From Dugong dugon (Eukaryota > Chordata > Mammalia > Sirenia > Dugongidae): DNA of 64,000 nt. The position numbers were made by a program, and so were the translations under genes. Shown piece after piece: positions 21,891 through 32,989 of the stretch; the stretch's first letter is position 1, and every line of letters starts with the position of its first letter. Location of the stretch: assembly GCA_030035585.1 (NCBI GenBank), contig CM057462.1, positions 114,695,234 to 114,759,233 on the forward strand. The letters run 5' to 3'. The notes below the pieces were generated by a model. It saw nothing but the letters and a program-made list of their open reading frames with translations. It was not told the DNA's origin and did not search any database.

Positions 21891-24800
21891 TTACATTCCT
21901 CCTATACGCAAAATACATTTTAAAAATATTTCCATGTGCTTAGCTTACTGCTGAAAACTTATTGTTCAATAAATGTTTGCTGAGTACATTAATAGCAGAT
22001 ACTGGACTACTACTTGGCAGCAATTTTGAGGAAGGAGTTCTTGCATTGTATGGAAGATTGAACTGCAAGGTCCCTAACAATTGGCAGTATCCTATAAAAT
22101 ACTTCATAAAGACATGTAGTTCCTACCTGAGGGTATCCAAAAACACATGATATATTTCTCTTTCTCAAATGATTTTGCAAAAATTTGTTAGGCAGAACAT
22201 AAACCATTGAGAGAAGAAAGATGCCCATTACTGAGAAAACCTGCCTCAATGAAGAATGACCTTTTTCACAACTCAGTTCCTTCTACCCGTAGAAAATGGC
22301 CCTTCTGTCAGCCCAAAATTGTGCTTCAGGTGTTCCTGTGAGCTGAAACCTCTACTAAGCATTTTCAATATTTTCTTGTAGATACTTGCTGCAGAAATCA
22401 AACAGCACAAACCCTAGGTCCACAGAGAGTTACTTCTTTTCTTTGGTTTATGAGAACAAACAATTTTTGTTTTCTCTGAGTGAGTAGTCTTCAAATGTAG
22501 GGATAATTAACAAGAACAAGTTAAAGAAAAAGAACACAATGCTCCAGATATGCCATGAGTAAGCAGGATGCAGAAATTCTAAGAATATTATCAAGGAACT
22601 GTCTCTCAGTAAATAGATACTCTTTGCTTTTTTAATTTCACAGAGACAGGAAAGCAGATGGAGGCAGTGATATGAGTCTCACCCTTTCGGGTTATTGTTC
22701 CAAACACCGTGAGGATATTCATCTGACCACTTTGGTCGTGTGCTTCCTCTCAGCATCATGGGTGATGAGCCAGATACTGAACTTTTGTCTTTTGCCTTTT
22801 ACCCCTTTTCTGGAACAGATGATGGGCTTCCAAGTCTGAAATGATAGTGCAGCCTTGGGGGTCATCAAATGGATTGATTTTCCTGGCAATTTTTGCTAAT
22901 AAGTACAGTGTTCAGATTTTCTTTTCTTTTTCTCCCCAAAGGAAGGATGCCAGAAGCAGCAAATGTTGTTCTTGTCATGTTAGTGAGTCGTAGAAATATT
23001 AGCATCCTGAATGAGAAACACGTGGAAGCTGGAGGCTGAAAGCTCCGTGATCCATATGGCTTACAATATACTCCCTTAGGCAGGGCTCATGGGTTGTGGT
23101 TGTTTAAAAAAATAAAACAACAACAACAAAGAAGGAGACAAGTGGCAAATGACTTTCCTGTGTGAGAAATCAGGATAAGGGAATCTGCTCTTTAGAGCTG
23201 GTTTCTTTTGTCTGCAGTGCCCATAAGCTTGTTGCCTAGTTACTCCGGGGGGAGTCTGCCTGAGTTCACACAAGCACCCCCACAGGAAGGCTAACAGAAA
23301 GCTATTTCTGTGTCCATCTTGTATTAATTTGTACAAGGAAATTACTGTGGACTAATGGAGGACCCTCTTTGCATTTGTGGCTTCTCTGTCAGTTTTCAGC
23401 AGGGAAAGTGTAGGGCAGGAAATTTGCTTCCTTAAAACCACCTAAAATTTTCCAAAGTACTTTTAACTCTTAGTGCTTAGGTATTAATGTCTCCACCAAG
23501 TCTATCTCAGCTTTTGCAGGGAAAGTTCTGGGTTCTGTTCTTCTCTCACCAAAGCTTCATTATCATCTAGGCAATACTAAATATAGTCATTCTCTGTTGA
23601 TGTTAGGCTGTGATATTGAAAATGATAATCTTGCTTAGTTGATTATAATTTCAACAGGGAAACCGTTCAAGTTTCAGATCATTAAGATATGAACATTTAA
23701 TTGTATAAATCTCATTATCATCTGATTTCTGAGAGACAGCAAAAATAAAAACATCCTCAGACGTAACATAATGTAATAGACCATTGACTAAGAATACCTA
23801 GGTTCATTTATTTAGTCATACGAATATGACCAGTTCATCTAAATCTATTTATAAAACTCATCTATTAATTAGAGATACAAATACTGTGTTTATCTCTAAG
23901 GATAAATTTTATGTGACAATGCTTTGCAAATTGTCAAGTATGATAAAAATGAAGCTTATTTATACTATTGTTTATCCAGAACTTTGAAAGTATCCACATT
24001 GTATTAAATTGCCTTTTGGTTTCATAGATATCATAAAAGTACCCTTTAATTTCTCCTTTCACAGTAGCTTTTCCTTTCATATATGATCTTGTTTATTTAG
24101 AGCGGAGAGTTAGACTGGGAGATAAAATGAAACCGCTGGAAGTCAACCAATTAACACTTTAAGGAATAATGAGCATGTCTTTGCCAGTTATTGGTCTCTT
24201 GAGATTGAGGAGGGTCTTTGCTAATCCTGAAGTTAAAATTTGACTAAGTCAAAGAATAAAAACCTCACCAGACTCCTTTCTGTATGACATTTGCTAGATT
24301 AGTCTTTGGATAATTTTAAGTGACCACATGGCTGTGGCTTTACAAGTCTCCTAACACCTAACAGGAACTTACTTGTTATTGAGTATGATGGTGGTGATTA
24401 CAGGTTGACAAGAATAATAGGAAACAACATGCCAAAGGGGAATCCAAGGTTAATGAAGGATGTAGCAGATCTCAAAGACTGGTATCTTTGATCTTTAACA
24501 GTTGTAAAACCTGAAGAACTAGGTGATATTATAAGAAGGTTCAGAACTAATGCCAAAAAAAAAAAAAAAAAAAAAATTCTAGCCAGTTCCTGCATCTTCA
24601 GAAAGAAGGGTTGGATGCATTATTATGCCATTTGAAAATGCTTGAAATCATGCTTACACATGCATACATATAAACTAAGTATGTGTCAATTCTCACCTAC
24701 AAGAACCAGAGGAAAACGGCAATGATCTGTGACTAAAAATAAATCAGAATCCTGGAAATTAGTTTTTACTTTGCCATTAGATTTAATGAGATTAAAAAAT

Positions 24801-25117
24801 AATAGTTTTCATCTCTGTGACTTGATTCTCTAACCTAAAATGAAAGATGAGCCTGTTTTTTTTTTTTTTTTTTTCAGGAGTAAATTAACTTCCCCGGCAT
24901 GAAAAGGGAAAATACCCTTTCCTATTCTTAACATTTTTATTCCCCAATACGGTATAAATCTGTATTCCTCCCCTCGCCTTCGCATAAGAAAGGCACCATT
25001 GTCCTCCCATCATACCTGAAAAGAAATAGAGAAAAGTCACATCTGAACATTGTTGGTTAGGGGTAGATTCCATGCTCTGTACTGGACTTTGCCTAGAGTG
25101 GGGGAGAGGGATGCTGG
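21891..25117. other. Unassigned 3.2 kb sequence
   Basis: No exon or repeat family recognised. It contains an A22 run at 24555-24576 and a T19 run at 24856-24874, and a short CAA run near 23117-23130. No processed-pseudogene signature was visible next to either homopolymer. Confidence 0.45.
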
Positions 25118-25126
25118 AGCCACTAC

Positions 25127-25455
25127 TGTTATTGTTAGCTGCCATCAAGTAGGCCCCCAACTCATGGTGACTCCGTGCACAGCTGAGTGAAAAGCTTCTG
25201 GGTCCTGCACAGATTGCACTGTTCTGATTCATAGGGTTTTCGTTGGCTGATTTTTGTAAGTAGCTCACTTAGCCTTTCTTGCTAGTATGTCTTACCCTGG
25301 AAGCTCCTGTGAAACCTTTTCAGCATCATAGAAGCACACAAGCCTCACTGACAGATGATTGGTGACTGTGCATGAGGCATTTAGCCAGGGAAGTGAACTT
25401 GGGTCTCCCCAGCATGGGAGGCAAGAATTCTACCACTAAACCACCACTACCCCAA
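25127..25455 (-). mobile_element. Composite SINE with tRNA-Gly head and RTE-like body and tail
   Basis: A 329-bp minus-strand retroposon flanked by 'agccactac' (25118-25126 and 25456-25464). Its 5' 77 bp are a tRNA-Gly-like sequence (25377-25453). The body resembles the 5' end of the RTE as seen at about 54.70-54.85 kb, sharing the order 'tgatgctg', 'cttccag', 'ctactt...aaaaa', 'gaaaaccctatgaat'. The 3' end is the RTE terminus with an 'aacaataacag' tail. It therefore looks like an RTE-mobilised SINE distinct from the other AfroSINEs in the window, which have different heads. A Repbase entry may already exist for it. Confidence 0.85.
25377..25453 (-). pseudogene. tRNA-Gly(CCC)-like head of the composite SINE
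   Basis: Read on the minus strand it follows tRNA-Gly. A perfect box A 'tggtttagtgg' lies at 25433-25443, then 'agaattcttgcc'. The anticodon loop 'ctcccat' has CCC at 25416-25418. The degenerate box B is 'agttcacttcc'. No intron is seen. Stem pairing is damaged in the T arm and the 5' acceptor strand. It is a SINE promoter, not a functional tRNA gene. Confidence 0.8.
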
Positions 25456-25464
25456 AGCCACTAC

Positions 25465-27585
25465 AGATGCCTTGAAGCCATCAAGCAAGAAGCAGAATTG
25501 CTTGAACCTGGTAGTTTCAGCATCTGGCAGATCTCTGGGCATGGAAAATGAAGGAGGGACATCATCAACTTTATTGCCCATTTCAACCGAAAGCAAGGAA
25601 AAACCACTCATCTTATTATATTTGAAGAATTTTAAGATCTTTGTATAGACAAAGGATCATTTTAAAACACAAGAGGGCTAAGAGTTTGCTGTAAAGTTTA
25701 TAAACAATTAAAAAGAAAACTAGCCTATAAATTATTTTTTTATGAATTCAATCCTATGTATTGTTAAGGAGTGGCAGGGAAGCCTTCTTTTCCTCCTTAA
25801 ACCTTATTGGTATCTTCTTTTTTCTGACCATCCTGTTTTTCAGATTGTGTCCTACAGCATTTACTGCTTACTGTTGAACTAGCTTCCAGGTTTCATAAAT
25901 GCTTCTCACTCATTTTCTCCTGATATCTTTACAGCCATTTAAAAAATTTTGTTGGTGAGTTCGTAATGATGAAAGGTAACAGGCAAGTGACCTCTTGTAT
26001 ATTTCTGGAAAAGTAATTAGTGAGTTAGATCCTCCAGAGACATTGGGTGATATATTACAGCTTGTAGGTGGCTTAGCACTGCAAATATTACTCCACCCAC
26101 ACAACTCTAATCAACTTAGTATTTTAAAGCGGAGGTAAGGCCACGACAGCAGATAGGAGAAAGTGTGTTTATAAACAATATGTATGTTTTCTGGGTTGAC
26201 ACCAACAATCTATAGACATTCACGGCATGTTTAATGCCTCACTGACAACTAACGGTAGATGGAGCTAGACATTAATAAACCCTTTAATGTGCGTTGCAAC
26301 AAACACTGATAAGGAATCCTGAGCTTGAATTTCACAATAGGAAAAAAATAAATAATGCAAACCAGACATGCTCACTTTTCACCTTCCCCTAGGGGTAGCC
26401 AGGCTTGACATTATCTCCAGAGACATTTACTGTAGCATAAGGGAGACCAGAAAATTGAACTCCAGGGCAGTGTGTCAAGGTAGCAATGCTTATTTCCATG
26501 TAAATGTTCCATTTCCTGTTGTCAGTGTCAAGCTAAATATTTAATTGATCTCATTAAGCATGTTCAGGGATTTTTCTACATCACAGGCTGTGAGTTTAAA
26601 ATGAGAATATAGTGATAAAGATAAAGAACTGGAATAAAAATTCTTCTAACCCTCTCATCAGCACTCACAAATATCTTGGTTGAAACCACTTTGCATTTCT
26701 GTATCTGTAGGTCTCAGGCCAATTTCTAAATTGTTAATCAGGAACTGTAGACAGCAGGCCTGGCCTGGGTAGGGAACAGATATTGGGTTCCTATTCCAAA
26801 GAAATGCATTTCTTAATTCTGTAATGGGAATGAATGGAATCCTAACCCCATCTCCATATCATTTTTCAGGGTCCCTGAAGAAGAGCAAATGCAAATGCCT
26901 AGCTTGCATTTCACAGTACCCATTAAAAGTCCTGACTGACAGGACATTGGTCATAGTACTCTTGGCTCTTTGGTCCAACTATAGTGTCAGAGCCCTTGTC
27001 ACCATAGGTCTGTCAGCACCTACTCTTAATAGTTCAGAATTGGCTCATAGATGAAACCTATTTCATCATTGCCATTTCAGTTATAAACAGCCATAGTAGC
27101 TTCCTTGTAGATGGATTCTTGACCTCCTTTATACAAAATAAGCTCATATTCTATATTAATTTTTGGACTCTCCCTTCACCTCTTGATAATAGGAAGCATA
27201 TTCCTGCCTTTTTTTTTCCTAATCGAAGGTAGCGCTGTCCTATCAGTCTATGCTTTGGGCACCGTCCTGTTCCTTAGCCCGGATTACTAGTGCTGAAAAA
27301 GTGGGACATGGAAAACAGAAAAGTCAGAGGAAGGCTAGTGTTAAAGTCAAAACAGATTCCTTGCTTAAATCTCTGTCCTGACTGCTGTAGTTATTAAAGC
27401 CACCTATAGCTCTCCCTTCAGCAAAAGGCTTCTATTGTCTGCCATATGCCTCAGCTCTCCAAGGTTCTGCTCTCAGCTTTCCTTTCCAAAAAACAAAAAA
27501 TCACTCAAGTAAAAATCACCCATATTTTGTGTTTGAGGGTTAAGGGATGCATCGATTAAGAGTAGTGATGGTCTCAGCTTAGTTT
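25465..27585. other. Unassigned 2.1 kb sequence
   Basis: No gene, RNA or clear repeat recognised. Short open frames (25910-26104 minus, 26824-27054 plus) lack domain features. Confidence 0.45.
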
Positions 27586-27589
27586 ATGT

Positions 27590-28600
27590 TCATTCATCTA
27601 TTCATTTATTCTGTAGCCATTGAGTGTCTGTGATATGCCAGCAGTTGTGAGGCTAACAAGAATGCAGCAGGGATCCACACAGCTTATGGTCTAAAATAGA
27701 AAGAAGCAATTAAATCATGCATACCACGTAAATACATACTGTGATAAGTACTATTAAACAAAAGTAGAGGGACCTGGGAAACAGAGTAGAGAACTGATCA
27801 TGGCTGTCAGATCAGAAGAGGCGTTTCTGAGTTTAAGTTAAAACCTAAAGTCTGAGGAGGATTTAATCAGGCGAAGGGAAGATGTGGGAAAACAGCCTTC
27901 CAAGCAGAGGGAATTAAATGTGTCAAGTCTTTGAGGTGAGAAGTTACATGGTACCTTTGAAGAACCGGGCGTGGATAGAAAGCAGAGTAAGAGGGAGATT
28001 CAGGTAGTGCTAGAAGATGTTGCTAGAGAGCTGAACAGAGCCTGAGCAGATCACATAATGGCTTATGGACCATGCCAATGGATGCAGCTTTAAACAATGG
28101 TATTACACACTGTTTTCTGTGTGGGTGTGGGTGTGGTTTGTTTGTTTTATACTACCCTGGTTTGGGTAAATAAATTGAAAAAGGACATAGTATACATTAA
28201 TGGATAATTTAAGAGGCTATGACACTTGTCCAGGTGTGACATGATAATAGCTTGGGTAAAGGAGATGGAGATGAAGAGAAGTAGGCGTATTTAAGACACA
28301 TTTAGAAAGAAAGACATCAACACGGTTGTATGATGGCTGGGATAGAGAGACGAACAGGAGAGGTGAGGGTCAAGGATGATTTTAAATTACAGTTTTGCAT
28401 GCCTAGATTGAGTGTCCTGCCTTTCACTGAGACAGGAAACATTGGGGGAAAGACCAGGTTTTGAGGATTTAGGGCATGAATTTTGTATAATTGATGTGCC
28501 AGTGACTTTTCCAAGGAGAGTTGGCAAACAGACAATAGGATATTCTGATCTGGATTACTATAGGGTGGAAATGTAAATACAAGAGTTGTTGGCATATATC
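27590..28600 (-). repeat. L2 LINE, long diverged minus-strand copy
   Basis: On the plus strand it starts with the reversed L2 terminus ('attcatctattcatttattc', 'gagtgtctgtgatatgccag'). It continues through 'cttccaagcagagggaatta', 'gaggctatgacacttgtcca' and 'cactgagacaggaaacattg', which follow the reverse of the L2 3' half. A T12 run at about 28605-28617 lies just beyond it. The coding frame is destroyed. Confidence 0.7.
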
Positions 28601-28779
28601 CAGTTTTTTTTTTTTTTATTACTTCCATAAAGATTCACTCAATTCAATGAATACTTTTCCTTGTTTAACTGATTATACATAGGCTTGGTTTTCAGATTAC
28701 AGACAGCTTTTATATTTTGTAGGCATGGATTGGCTTCTAAACTATAAGGTAAGCATGGGGGTGGTGGTTGTGGTGGCAG

Positions 28780-28990
28780 TGGGGAGATTTAATGACGTGT
28801 GTTGAGCAAATACTATGTGCCAAGCTTTGGACTAGGTGATTCATATAATTATTTTGTTTAATCGTTTTTACATACTAGGGTATATGCACCATTACACAGG
28901 AGAGAAAACTGAGGCTCAGAGAGATTAAAGAATTTGGTCACAATCTGTCAGTGATTAGAGTGTGATTCTGGGACCCTTGCTCTTTTCCCC
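28780..28990 (-). repeat. MIR
   Basis: 'gttgagcaaatactatgtgc', 'gagaaaactgaggctcagag' and 'ggtcacaatctgtcagtgat' are the reverse complement of MIR in order. Confidence 0.9.
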
Positions 28991-29174
28991 GTGACAAGTT
29001 CTTTCTCACAGGTTTCAAAACAGTAAATAATTGTGTGACAACGTATAACATATCCATATACAATGTTTCAGATATTATATTTTTTCATTTTAGAATATAA
29101 CTTAATACTTAGTCATATTTTTAATAAAATTGTGACGGGCTAACATTTTTCAGTGCGTCAATAAAAAAATATTT

Positions 29175-29310
29175 ACTTGCCAAACTTTTATTGAACACTG
29201 ACTTTGTACTAAGGAATGCTTGCTAGTGGTTTGAGAATACAAAGGTAAAAAATTGACACTCCCTTTCCTCGATTAACTCCTCATATAGTAGATATACAGT
29301 AGTGACAGGT
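29175..29310 (-). repeat. L2 LINE 3' fragment
   Basis: 'ttattgaacactgactttgt', 'gagaatacaaaggtaaaaaa' and 'actccctttcctcg' follow the reversed L2 end. Confidence 0.55.
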
Positions 29311-29370
29311 ACACGGCTACTTATGTGTCAAGCATTGTGCTAATTATTTTACATAGTTTATCTCAATTAA

Positions 29371-29522
29371 GGAGCCCTGGTGGTGCAGTCATTAAGAGCT
29401 TAGCTGCTAACCAAAAGATTGGCAGTTCAAATCCACCGGTCGATCCTTGGAAACCCTATGGGGCAGTTCTACTTTGTCCTATAGGGTCGCTATGAGTCAG
29501 AATCAACTCGGCAGCAATGGAT
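29371..29522 (+). mobile_element. AfroSINE, short subfamily
   Basis: Head 'ggagccctggtggtgcagtc', box-B-like 'cagttcaaatccacc' and tail 'gtcgctatgagtcagaatca'. A perfect 14-bp duplication 'tttatctcaattaa' (29357-29370 and 29523-29536) lies in the host MIR. Confidence 0.97.
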
Positions 29523-29574
29523 TTTATCTCAATTAACCCTTATTATAATCATTATGGGGTAGGTGGTTATTATA

Positions 29575-29795
29575 CAATTGCTAGATCAATCGCTAGAAAA
29601 GGACATTAAGTTTGGTAAACTAGAGGATTGTTGGAAACCAGGAAAACCCTAAAGAGATGGATTGACACAAAAACTGCAAAATGGACTCAAAGATACTAAC
29701 GATCATGAAGATGATGCAGGACTGGGTAATGCACTTTCTGTTACATATAAGGTCACCATGAATTGGAGCCAACTCAATAGCAACAAACAACAACA
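29575..29795 (+). mobile_element. RTE LINE 3' end, 5'-truncated
   Basis: A 221-bp plus-strand RTE terminus with 'agagatggattgacaca', 'gatgatgcaggactgggtaa' and 'caactcaatagcaacaaaca', flanked by a perfect 9-bp duplication 'gttattata' (29566-29574 and 29796-29804). It also carries a few atypical bases at its 5' junction. Confidence 0.92.
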
Positions 29796-30100
29796 GTTAT
29801 TATAATCTCCATGTTACAGATGAGGTAAATGGGGTTCAGGGTCATACAACCAGTAAGTGATAGAGGGAGGTTGTGGATTCAGTTCTGTTGGGGTCCATAC
29901 ACCAAACTCTTGGCCATTAGATTATATTTTCTGTCTCTAATTTAGAGAAACAATTGAACAGACCATGCGATAGGTCTTACTAGTGAGCTGGATAGCATAA
30001 AATGGGCAAAGAATAGTATTATCAATGGAAATTTCTAGGAAGTCTTAGAAAATAGTGAGTTTTGTTTGCTTGCAAATGATATAAAGTTTTATTTTTATTA

Positions 30101-30309
30101 AACCAAAAACCAAAGCTGCTGCGGTCGAGTCAATTCTGACTCATAGTGACCCTATAGGACAGAGTAGAACTCCCCCATAGGGCTTCCAAGGCTGAAAATC
30201 TGTAGGGAATCAGACTGCCACATCTTTCTCCCTCGGAGCAGGTGCTGGGTTTGAACCACTGACCTTTCAGTTAGCAGCTGAGCAGTTTAACCACTGTGTC
30301 ACCAAGGAT
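30101..30309 (-). mobile_element. AfroSINE, long subfamily
   Basis: Tail at left 'gtcgagtcaattctgactca', 'cagactgccacatctttctc' insert, box-B-like 'ggtttgaaccactgacct' and head 'aaccactgtgtcaccaagga'. No clear duplication. Confidence 0.93.
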
Positions 30310-30606
30310 AAATGTACATATTTACTAAATATTAAAAAATCTTATACATTTTCCCCAAAGGATTGGGAATTTATAACTTTTGCAGGAAAACGGTGAATTT
30401 TATATGTTGTTATTAGCTCAGAATGTAAGGAGGTTTCACATATTATCTTCCTTACGAGAACCATAATTTGTTTTACGGCTTTGCAACATGTTCTCTTTTA
30501 ATTCAAACTTACAGATTTCTAGAAATATTGCATATTTACTTTCCCTTGAAACTAGACATTGCCAAAAGCAAACAACAAAATTTTAAATGATTTTTATCTT
30601 CTATTT

Positions 30607-30818
30607 GTTGTTGTTGTTATTAGTTACCATCAAATTGATTCCGACTCATGGTGACCCGATGTGTGCAGAGTAGAACTACTCCATAGGGCTTTTATGACTG
30701 TGACTGCTAGGAAGCAAATCACCAGGCCTCTCTTCCAAGGTGCCTCTGGGTGGGTTCAAACAGCCCATCTTTCTGCTAGCAGTCACGTGCTTAACCATTT
30801 GCACCACCCAGGAACTCC
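30607..30818 (-). mobile_element. AfroSINE, 'cacccagg' subfamily
   Basis: GTT-repeat tail at left, 'gattccgactcatggtgacc', 'ggtgcctctgggtgggttca' and head 'gcaccacccaggaactcc'. It is flanked by 'atcttctattt' (30596-30606) and 'atcttctgttt' (30819-30829). Confidence 0.95.
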
Positions 30819-31289
30819 ATCTTCTGTTTACTGAGAGTAAATCTGATAAAAGATAATGTGTTTTAAGTAGCTTATACTCTGAAGTTTAACTTTTGCTTTT
30901 TTTTTTGGCTGTCTGTAAAATAATAATGATAATAACTCTGTTTGTATTTAGGTTGATCACCTGGCTACAGAAGATTTCTATTTCTGAAATAGAAAGGAGA
31001 ATGTTAATGAAGGAGGGCAAGGTTCTTATGATACCATATAGATTCTGCTTTCATATTTAAAAAGTTCAGTATTAATGCTTTGTCAAGTCAAAAATGTTTA
31101 TACTATTTAATCAGTTTGAAATTAAGAGGAGCTCTAGATGCCCTTAACGTTTTTTAGAGACAAACCAACATATATTTGAAATTAAAACCTTTCACAGATA
31201 AATCTTTCTACTCTTTTCTAATATTTTGAATTCCATGGATAAATGCATGGGGATGTGGCATTATTCAAAAAATTACATATTACAAAAAG

Positions 31290-31640
31290 GAATTTTGTAC
31301 ACGTGTGCATTCAGCCCCTACTATGGGCCAGACTATATGCAATGGGTCCAAAGATAAAGGCCTTCTGGTGGTGCAACGGTTAAGCTCTTGGCTGCGAACC
31401 AAAAGGTCGGTGGTTCGAGCCCACCAGCGGTTCTGCAGAAGAAAAAACTGGTCAATCTGCTCCTGTAAAGATTACAGACTAAGAAACCCTACGAGTCAGT
31501 TCTACTCTGTCCTATAGGTCCACTGTGAGTCTGAATCAACTCGACAGCACACAACATACAAAGATGGATGTAGCCTACTCCCTGTTTTCAAGAAGCTCAC
31601 AATCTACTGAGGAGAGAGACAAATAAATATTCCAGTACTA
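31290..31640 (-). repeat. L2-like fragment split by an AfroSINE
   Basis: 'gcccctactatgggccagac', then after the SINE 'tccctgttttcaagaagctc' and 'acaatctactgaggagagag', match the reversed L2 end. The L2 has been split by the insertion. Confidence 0.7.
31356..31558 (+). mobile_element. AfroSINE with well-kept tRNA-like head
   Basis: Head 'ccttctggtggtgcaacgg', box B 'ggttcgagccc' at 31412-31422 and tail 'aatcaactcgacagcacaca'. A 7-bp duplication 'caaagat' (31349-31355 and 31559-31565) flanks it. Confidence 0.94.
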
Positions 31641-31654
31641 AATTGTAAACAATT

Positions 31655-31912
31655 CAATCAAACAGCTTGACCTATTTCTGTATGATAAAATGAAAGGTGA
31701 AAATTTAAGAGTAAAGTAGAAAGAATGGAAAAGAAGAGAATGGGAGAAAAAAAGAAGTGAGAGAGAGGGAATGAAAAAGAAGAAAGGGGGAGAATGAAGG
31801 CAAGGTAGAATAAAGTTGGGAAGAAATATAGGAGGGCAGAAAGGGGAGAGAGAGATACTGACAGAAACAAAGTTAAAGTATTACCCTTAATCCTCATGCC
31901 AATAAAAGGCAT
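31655..31912. repeat. Purine-rich low-complexity tract
   Basis: About 150 bases from 31700 to 31850 on the plus strand are almost all A and G (repeated GAGAGA, AAAGAAG and GGGGAG units). A minus-strand 84-codon open frame across it is a by-product of composition. Confidence 0.7.
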
Positions 31913-31919
31913 TTATTAA

Positions 31920-32300
31920 GTATATCCATGATTTTTCCTGTTTGCATACTTACGTATGAGTTTTTCTGGAGTGCATACACAGAAGTTAAATTGGTGGGAT
32001 TTAACGCATATGCAGGAGGAGCCCTGCTAGCGCAGTGGTTAATCAGTGGGCTGCTAAACGAATGAAAAGCCAGTAGTTCAAACCCACCAGCAGCTCCACA
32101 GAATGATGTGGAGGTCTGCTTCCCTAAAATATTACAGCCTTGGAAACACTATAGGGCAGTTCGACTCTATCCTATAAGGTAGCTCGATGGTAGTGGGGAA
32201 TGTATGTGCTTGCCTAATTTACCTAACTACCACCAGGTTGTTTCCCAAAATTACTGCATCGGTTTATACCTCAACAGGAGGAAACATAGTTCATAATTCT
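31920..32300 (+). repeat. Old L1 fragment split by an AfroSINE
   Basis: 'tgcatacacagaagttaaat', 'ttggtgggatttaacgcata' and, after the SINE, 'ggttgtttcccaaaattact' resemble the 3' region of old mammalian L1. Family assignment is tentative. Confidence 0.5.
32016..32198 (+). mobile_element. AfroSINE
   Basis: Head 'ggagccctgctagcgcagtg', box-B-like 'agttcaaacccacc', 'gatgtggaggtctgcttccc' and a tail shortened at 'ggtagctcgatggtagtg'. No clear duplication. Confidence 0.92.
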
Positions 32301-32989
32301 CCTTATTCTTGTTCTTGTTGTTAGGTGCCATCGAGTCTTTTCCTACTCATAGTGACCCACGTACAACAGAATGAAATACTGCACGATCGCGTGCCATCCT
32401 CACAACCATTGCTATATTTGAGCCCACTGTGTCAATCCATCTCATTGAGGGTCTTCCTCTTTTTCACCGACCCTCTACTTTACCAAGCGTGATGTCCCCA
32501 GGGACTGGTCCCTCCTGATAACATGTCCAAAGTGAGATGAAGTTTCGCCATCCTCACTTCTAAGGAACATTCTGGCTATACTTCTTCCAAGGCAGATTTG
32601 GTCGGTTTTCTGGTAGTACATGGTGTATTCAATACTCTTCATCAATGCTGTAACTGAAATGCATCAATTCTTCTTTGGTCTTCCTTATTCATTGTCTGGC
32701 TTTCCCATGCATATGAGGCGATTGAAAACACCATGGCTTGGGTCAGGTGCATCTTAATCCTCAAGGTGACATCTTTGCTTTTTAACACTCTAAAGAGGTC
32801 TTTTGCAGCAGATTTGCTCAATGCAATATGTCATTTGATTTCTTGACTGCTGCTTCCATGGGTGTTGATTGTGGATCCAAGTAAAATGAAATCCTTGACG
32901 CACCTCAATCTTTTCTGTTTATCATGATATTTCTTACTAGTCCAGTTGTGAGGATTTTTGTTTTCCTTATGTTGAAGTGCAATCCATAC

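Larger units (their letters stand above)
29312..29930 (-). repeat. MIR split by an AfroSINE and an RTE piece
   Basis: MIR segments at 29312-29370, 29525-29574 and 29796-29930 join in order once the two insertions and their duplications are removed ('tgtcaagcattgtgctaatt', 'aacccttattataatcatta', 'ttacagatgaggtaaatggg', 'gtcatacaaccagtaagtga'). Confidence 0.85.

Noticed and set aside
24555-24874. Processed pseudogenes next to the A22 and T19 runs
   Set aside because: No coding similarity, polyadenylation signal or flanking duplication was found beside either run.
25377-25453. Functional tRNA-Gly gene
   Set aside because: It lies inside a duplicated-target retroposon, and box B, the T arm and the acceptor stem are degraded.
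31655-31912. Minus-strand 84-codon Ser/Leu/Phe-rich membrane-like protein
   Set aside because: It is a translation artefact of a purine-rich low-complexity tract.
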